NCBI RefSeq assembly: GCF_007970185.1
Contig: NZ_CP042431.1
Span: 620,001 to 684,000 of the forward strand
From: Pseudobacter ginsenosidimutans
Lineage (GTDB): Bacteria; Bacteroidota; Bacteroidia; Chitinophagales; Chitinophagaceae
Reading direction: 5' to 3'
Length of the DNA stretch: 64,000 nt
The notes below the pieces were generated by a model. That model saw nothing but the letters and a program-made list of their open reading frames with translations, searched no databases and had not been told where the DNA came from. Below are positions 60,400 to 64,000 of this stretch, in pieces. Each line of letters begins with the position of its first letter. The first letter of the stretch is position 1. Made by a program: the position numbers and the translations under genes.

Positions 60400-60410
60400 G
60401 TTGTTTCGGT

Positions 60411-63400
60411 TTATAGTCCCACAGTTAAAGAGAAATCGAATGATCTCGCAAAAGGATAGCTCAATCCCCTCTCCTGTTTTACAGTAGAGATAGTGGCGAG
60501 ATTATTGGTGCTGAGCTGCGCACGAAGCATGCTCAGGCCAAACCTTTTAAGCATATCAGGTCTGAACTGGTATCCGAGACTGAGTGAGTTGATGGTGATC
60601 ACATTGTAATCCTGGATGAACCTGGAAGTGGGCCTGGTGGCCATATTGCGCTCCTTGATGTCTTTGAGTGCAGTGATATCACCGGGTTTGATCCAGCGTT
60701 GCTGCAGCACCCTGCGGTCTGTGTTCCTGTTGTAAAGATCAACGGTTTCCACTTTATCGCGCAGTGTTTCGTTGTATTGCTGACCACCGGATTCATACAA
60801 GCAGGAAGTGAAAAGGGTGAAGCCCTTATAGCTGATATTGAGCCCGAAAGCGCCCGTAATATCAGGAGCAAGGTCACCGATGATCACCTGCTCGGCAGCT
60901 TCCCAGTCGTAAGTGACAGTGCCATCAGCTTTAAGGAAAATCTCTTTTCCATCCATCGGGTTGATGCCGAGTGATCGCATACCGAAAATGGAAGTAAGTG
61001 ATCCGCCGGGAACATATTTCGTATGCGCCCTGCTGAACTGGTCTTTTTTGGAGGGATCGGTAGAGCTCCATTGATTGTAACCATCATATTGTGCATCCAC
61101 ACGTTTGTTGTATTCCTTGAGCGATTGTGAAATGTCGAGGATCTTGTTCTTATTGTGGCCCAAATTACCATACACGGCAATGATCACATCTTTGGTCTTG
61201 TAAACATCTGCGCGCAACTGGATCTCCACACCCCTGTTGAGGATGCGGCCGATATTGTCCTTGTATTTGGAAAAGCCGGATGAAGAAGGGAGATCCACAT
61301 CGTTTACGAGGTCGATGGTTTCCTTATTATAGAAGTTGATATTGAAATTGAAACGATCGTTGAGCAATCCCACGTCGAAGATGAGGTCTTTGGTGCGTGT
61401 TTTCTCCCAGGTCAGGAGGGGGTTGCCCAGTCCCATCAGGGTAGCGCCCACACCAGTTCTGTACCAATCGTTCCTCAGCGCGAACATATCTTTTGCTGCA
61501 TAGGGCGGGAAATTGGTCTTACCCAATTGTCCGATATTGGCCGTAACACGCAGCCTGCTGATGATCTTGTGATCGCGGAGGAATTTGTACTTGTGGATAT
61601 TCAGACCGGCTCCGAGCGACCAGAAAGGTGCGATACGTTTTTCTGTACCGAATTCCGAAGATCCGTCGAGACGTGCAGAAACGTCGGCCAGGTAGATCTC
61701 ATTGAAGGAATAGTTCAATGCGATAAAGGACCCGAAGTTACGGGTATGATTATCCGAAAAACCAGGTTTGAGCGCTATTTTGGCTGCAAATGCGGGTGAA
61801 TTTTGTGAGCCTGAAGGAAAGCCTGTATACGTACTTTGTTCTCCGGTACTTTTAACCTCGTCCGTATTAATACCGGCAGAGAAGTTCATATCGTGCATTC
61901 CGATCCTGTTCATGTAATTGGCGAAGAGCTTGGTAGCAATGGCCGTTCTTTCAATCCTGTTCAGCCTTAGTTCTCCGATCTCGCTTTGGTTGAGACCGTA
62001 ACCGGTAAGGTACCTTCCGGACACAGGATCAGTGAACTTCTCACTTTCATCTGTGTTCTTGGTGATCGCCAATTGCCCGCGGAGGTTGAGTTTGGGAAGG
62101 ATGCGGTACACAAGTGAAAGATTGTTCACAAGGTTATTATACCCTGTTCTGTCGAAGTTTTTGGTATTATGCACTTCATACAGGGGATTCAGCAGATTGA
62201 GCTCGCTGCTACCACTGTGCCAGAGATTTGTCTGGAACAGGTAATTTCCATTCCTGTCAACCATCTCATCATAGGGTGCTTTCCAGGTATAATCGCTGAA
62301 CACGCCGTAAGGTGAGTTGGTGGCTTTCACTACATCGTAGTTGATATCATTGCGCACCTGGAATTTGGTGGTACGGTATTCGAATACGAAGCCTGCGCCC
62401 ATGCGTTCACGGCTGGATTTCTTCATCACGCCATTCTGTTTGTCGTAGCGCAGAAGAGCATTGAATCGGATCTCGTTGGTTCCACCGTCGAAGGAGAGAG
62501 CATGTTTCTGACTGAACTCATTGGTGAGCGGTTGTGAGATCCAGTCAGTATTGATGCCCCGGAGGATCTGATTATTCTTCTTGATGTATTCATTGTGCAA
62601 CTGGCCCATTTGATTGGGATTGTCACTTTCAAAGAAACCTGCAAGTTTTTCCGCTTCCAGTTTTTCCGAAGCGTTCATCAGGTTATAGTCGGAAACATCC
62701 GGTAATGTAAGGGTGGAAACGAAATTATAATTCACCCTGATCTTACCGGGCATGGGGGCTACCGTTTCGATCACCACCACTCCGTTTGCTGCGCGTGAGC
62801 CATAGATGGCGGTAGCAGCGGCATCTTTGAGGATGGTGATGGATTTGATACGGGTTGGATCGAAGTCGTACACCCTTTCGGCCGTTACCTCAAATCCATC
62901 CATGATGAAGATGGGAAGATTGGGATTATTGGTGAGGGCAGCCTGCGACACATCGATATTGTCCAGGGCTTTCACCCCGATACCAGAACGCCCGCGGATA
63001 TAGAATTTAGGCATAGTATTGGGGTCCGATCCCATGATATTGTTCATTTCAATCCTGAAAGACGGATCGAACACCTGCAATACATCTATCACGTTGCGGT
63101 TGCTCACTTTCAGGATCTGCTCACGATCTACTCTAACCGAATTACCGGTAAAGCTTTCCTTTTTGAGATTACTGTATCCTGTGACTACCACATCTTTCAT
63201 GGCAGCTTCGGAAGTTTTCAGCACGATCCTCACGGGTTTTGACGGATCAATAATTTTGAACTCCTGTGATTCCATACCAATATAGGAGAACAGGAGGGTT
63301 TGTTTTTCTTTTGCATCGATGCTGAAATTGCCCAGGTCATCGGAAGAAACGCCGATGGAAGTTCCTTTCACACGAACACTTACACCTGAAAGGGGTTTGC

Positions 63401-63914
63401 CATCTTCGGCCAGTACCCGTCCTTTCACGGGATCGGCTTCCGGCTCGGGCTCTTCAATCACTACAGGTGCAGGCTGGATGCCTTCAGACAATGCGCCGGC
63501 TTCATCCTCCTTGCTGTAGAGGACAATTGTTTTATCCAGAATCCGGTAAGTAAGGGGTTGATTACTGAACGCAATGTGAAGGAATTCCTGCAATGGCATA
63601 TTGTTGGCTACAATGCTCACCCGGTGGGTGTTCTTAAGCAGTCTTGCATTGCCGAATACGCCAAAGCCTGTCTGCTGTTTGATAACGCTGAACAGTTTGG
63701 AAAGGGGCACATCTTTCCCCTCGTAAGTAATGGTTTGAGAATGAGTGGCTGCACAAAGATGGAGGCTGCCAATCAATAAAAGCAGGGCTGTGAGTTTCAT
63801 CGCAATCAGTATTGGTTTCTGAATGAGGCGATGCCGGCTTCTTTCAATGCCCGGTGGCGCTACCGGGTTGGAAAAGGCAACAACATCCCGGATACAAAAA
63901 GCAGTTTTTTGCAT
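60411..63914 (-). CDS. SusC/RagA-family TonB-linked receptor with STN domain
   Basis: A 1167-residue outer-membrane importer. A long N-terminus ends in the hydrophobic export segment MKLTALLLLIGSLHLCAATH. An STN domain follows (about 60-112, ITYEGKDVPLSKLFSVIKQQ), then a Pro/Glu-rich linker (PAPVVIEEPEPEADP), a carboxypeptidase-regulatory-like domain (VKGRVLAEDGKPLSGVSVRV) and the plug (DVVVTGYSNLKKESFTGNSV, PIFIMDGFEV, IKSITILKDAAATAIYGSRA). The barrel ends in FDFSLTVGL. The STN domain implies coupling to a FecR/sigma pair; none is in the window after it, and any would lie beyond base 64000. ATG 63914 is the first start. Confidence 0.93.
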   Translation of the reverse strand: MQKTAFCIRDVVAFSNPVAPPGIERSRHRLIQKPILIAMKLTALLLLIGSLHLCAATHSQTITYEGKDVPLSKLFSVIKQQTGFGVFGNARLLKNTHRVSIVANNMPLQEFLHIAFSNQPLTYRILDKTIVLYSKEDEAGALSEGIQPAPVVIEEPEPEADPVKGRVLAEDGKPLSGVSVRVKGTSIGVSSDDLGNFSIDAKEKQTLLFSYIGMESQEFKIIDPSKPVRIVLKTSEAAMKDVVVTGYSNLKKESFTGNSVRVDREQILKVSNRNVIDVLQVFDPSFRIEMNNIMGSDPNTMPKFYIRGRSGIGVKALDNIDVSQAALTNNPNLPIFIMDGFEVTAERVYDFDPTRIKSITILKDAAATAIYGSRAANGVVVIETVAPMPGKIRVNYNFVSTLTLPDVSDYNLMNASEKLEAEKLAGFFESDNPNQMGQLHNEYIKKNNQILRGINTDWISQPLTNEFSQKHALSFDGGTNEIRFNALLRYDKQNGVMKKSSRERMGAGFVFEYRTTKFQVRNDINYDVVKATNSPYGVFSDYTWKAPYDEMVDRNGNYLFQTNLWHSGSSELNLLNPLYEVHNTKNFDRTGYNNLVNNLSLVYRILPKLNLRGQLAITKNTDESEKFTDPVSGRYLTGYGLNQSEIGELRLNRIERTAIATKLFANYMNRIGMHDMNFSAGINTDEVKSTGEQSTYTGFPSGSQNSPAFAAKIALKPGFSDNHTRNFGSFIALNYSFNEIYLADVSARLDGSSEFGTEKRIAPFWSLGAGLNIHKYKFLRDHKIISRLRVTANIGQLGKTNFPPYAAKDMFALRNDWYRTGVGATLMGLGNPLLTWEKTRTKDLIFDVGLLNDRFNFNINFYNKETIDLVNDVDLPSSSGFSKYKDNIGRILNRGVEIQLRADVYKTKDVIIAVYGNLGHNKNKILDISQSLKEYNKRVDAQYDGYNQWSSTDPSKKDQFSRAHTKYVPGGSLTSIFGMRSLGINPMDGKEIFLKADGTVTYDWEAAEQVIIGDLAPDITGAFGLNISYKGFTLFTSCLYESGGQQYNETLRDKVETVDLYNRNTDRRVLQQRWIKPGDITALKDIKERNMATRPTSRFIQDYNVITINSLSLGYQFRPDMLKRFGLSMLRAQLSTNNLATISTVKQERGLSYPFARSFDFSLTVGL

Positions 63915-64000
63915 ACTTTTGCATTAGTTATGGTTAATAAAAAATTCTCCTCCATTGAATTTGGATTAGCCTGACGAATTCGCCGGAAGCAGGTCAGAGC
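63915..64000 (-). other. Upstream region of the last SusC gene, cut by the window edge
   Basis: On the - strand this 86-base stretch has GGAGGAG about 40 bases before the SusC start and no convincing promoter. One frame ends with a TAA at 63968-63966 and could be the end of an upstream gene such as FecR, but ten codons are too few to tell. Confidence 0.3.

Noticed and set aside
1-64000. CRISPR arrays, tRNA, rRNA, insertion sequences or phage genes
   Set aside because: I found no regularly spaced repeats, no cloverleaf-like sequence, and no transposase, integrase or phage structural proteins among the convincing genes.

Overview
The window looks like the chromosome of a glycan-degrading member of the Bacteroidota, most likely in or near the Chitinophagaceae. 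This is inferred from three SusC/SusD pairs, a FecR/ECF-sigma system, a Y_Y_Y-type sensor-regulator, TAnnTTTG-like promoter elements, lipoproteins with Cys lipoboxes and GldA/GldG-like proteins. I see no rRNA, tRNA, CRISPR array, transposase or phage module. Coding density is high and no gap between genes exceeds about 300 bases.

1-16.6 kb (+ strand): a glucuronoarabinoxylan degradation locus. It holds an acetylesterase cut by the window edge, a GH51 arabinofuranosidase, a LacI-type regulator with two operator-like sites, a GH67 alpha-glucuronidase, an SDR dehydrogenase, a GH115 alpha-glucuronidase, two GH43 enzymes, a GH3 beta-xylosidase-like enzyme with a PA14 insert and a GH10 endoxylanase. 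From the regulator onward the genes are nearly contiguous or overlap, so they are probably one transcript. Together they would strip acetyl, arabinosyl and (methyl)glucuronosyl groups, cut the backbone and release xylose.

16.7-20.6 kb (+): a stand-alone siderophore-type TonB-dependent receptor with a strong terminator, then a type II NADH dehydrogenase. 20.6-24.9 kb (-): the two-gene hen1-pnkp RNA repair operon, whose 3' end lies inside a two-block inverted repeat; a perfect 14-bp palindrome sits just downstream of its likely -7 element.

24.9-35.1 kb: a FecR-SusC-SusD unit on the - strand, preceded by a zinc metalloprotease and a small lipoprotein and divergent from an ECF sigma factor. Its SusC gene is frameshifted at a run of five G/C. 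35.3-39.3 kb (+): a TonB-dependent receptor followed by a beta-propeller phytase. 39.3-41.2 kb (-): an AT-rich patch with an intact HicB antitoxin, a 5'-truncated HicA toxin and tandem operator-like repeats, then a GH88 unsaturated glucuronyl hydrolase. 41.3-49.8 kb (+): a small lipoprotein, a one-protein transmembrane regulator (propeller-Y_Y_Y-HTH, no kinase) and a SusC/SusD pair whose promoter carries two direct repeats 52 bp apart.

49.9-50.6 kb (+): a remnant of an AlbA_2-type ATP-binding protein. 50.6-56.6 kb (-): an apparent four-gene operon of an ABC ATPase, a fused permease/GldG-like protein and two tandem MutS-like ATPases. 56.7-63.9 kb (-): a SusC-SusD-DUF4843-PKD-like lipoprotein operon without any hydrolase inside the window.

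The most notable items are the Pnkp/Hen1 operon with its palindrome and inverted repeat, the MutS-like pair joined to an ABC exporter, the frameshifted SusC, the broken hicA, and the direct repeats next to the hybrid regulator. I do not claim a wholly new system.
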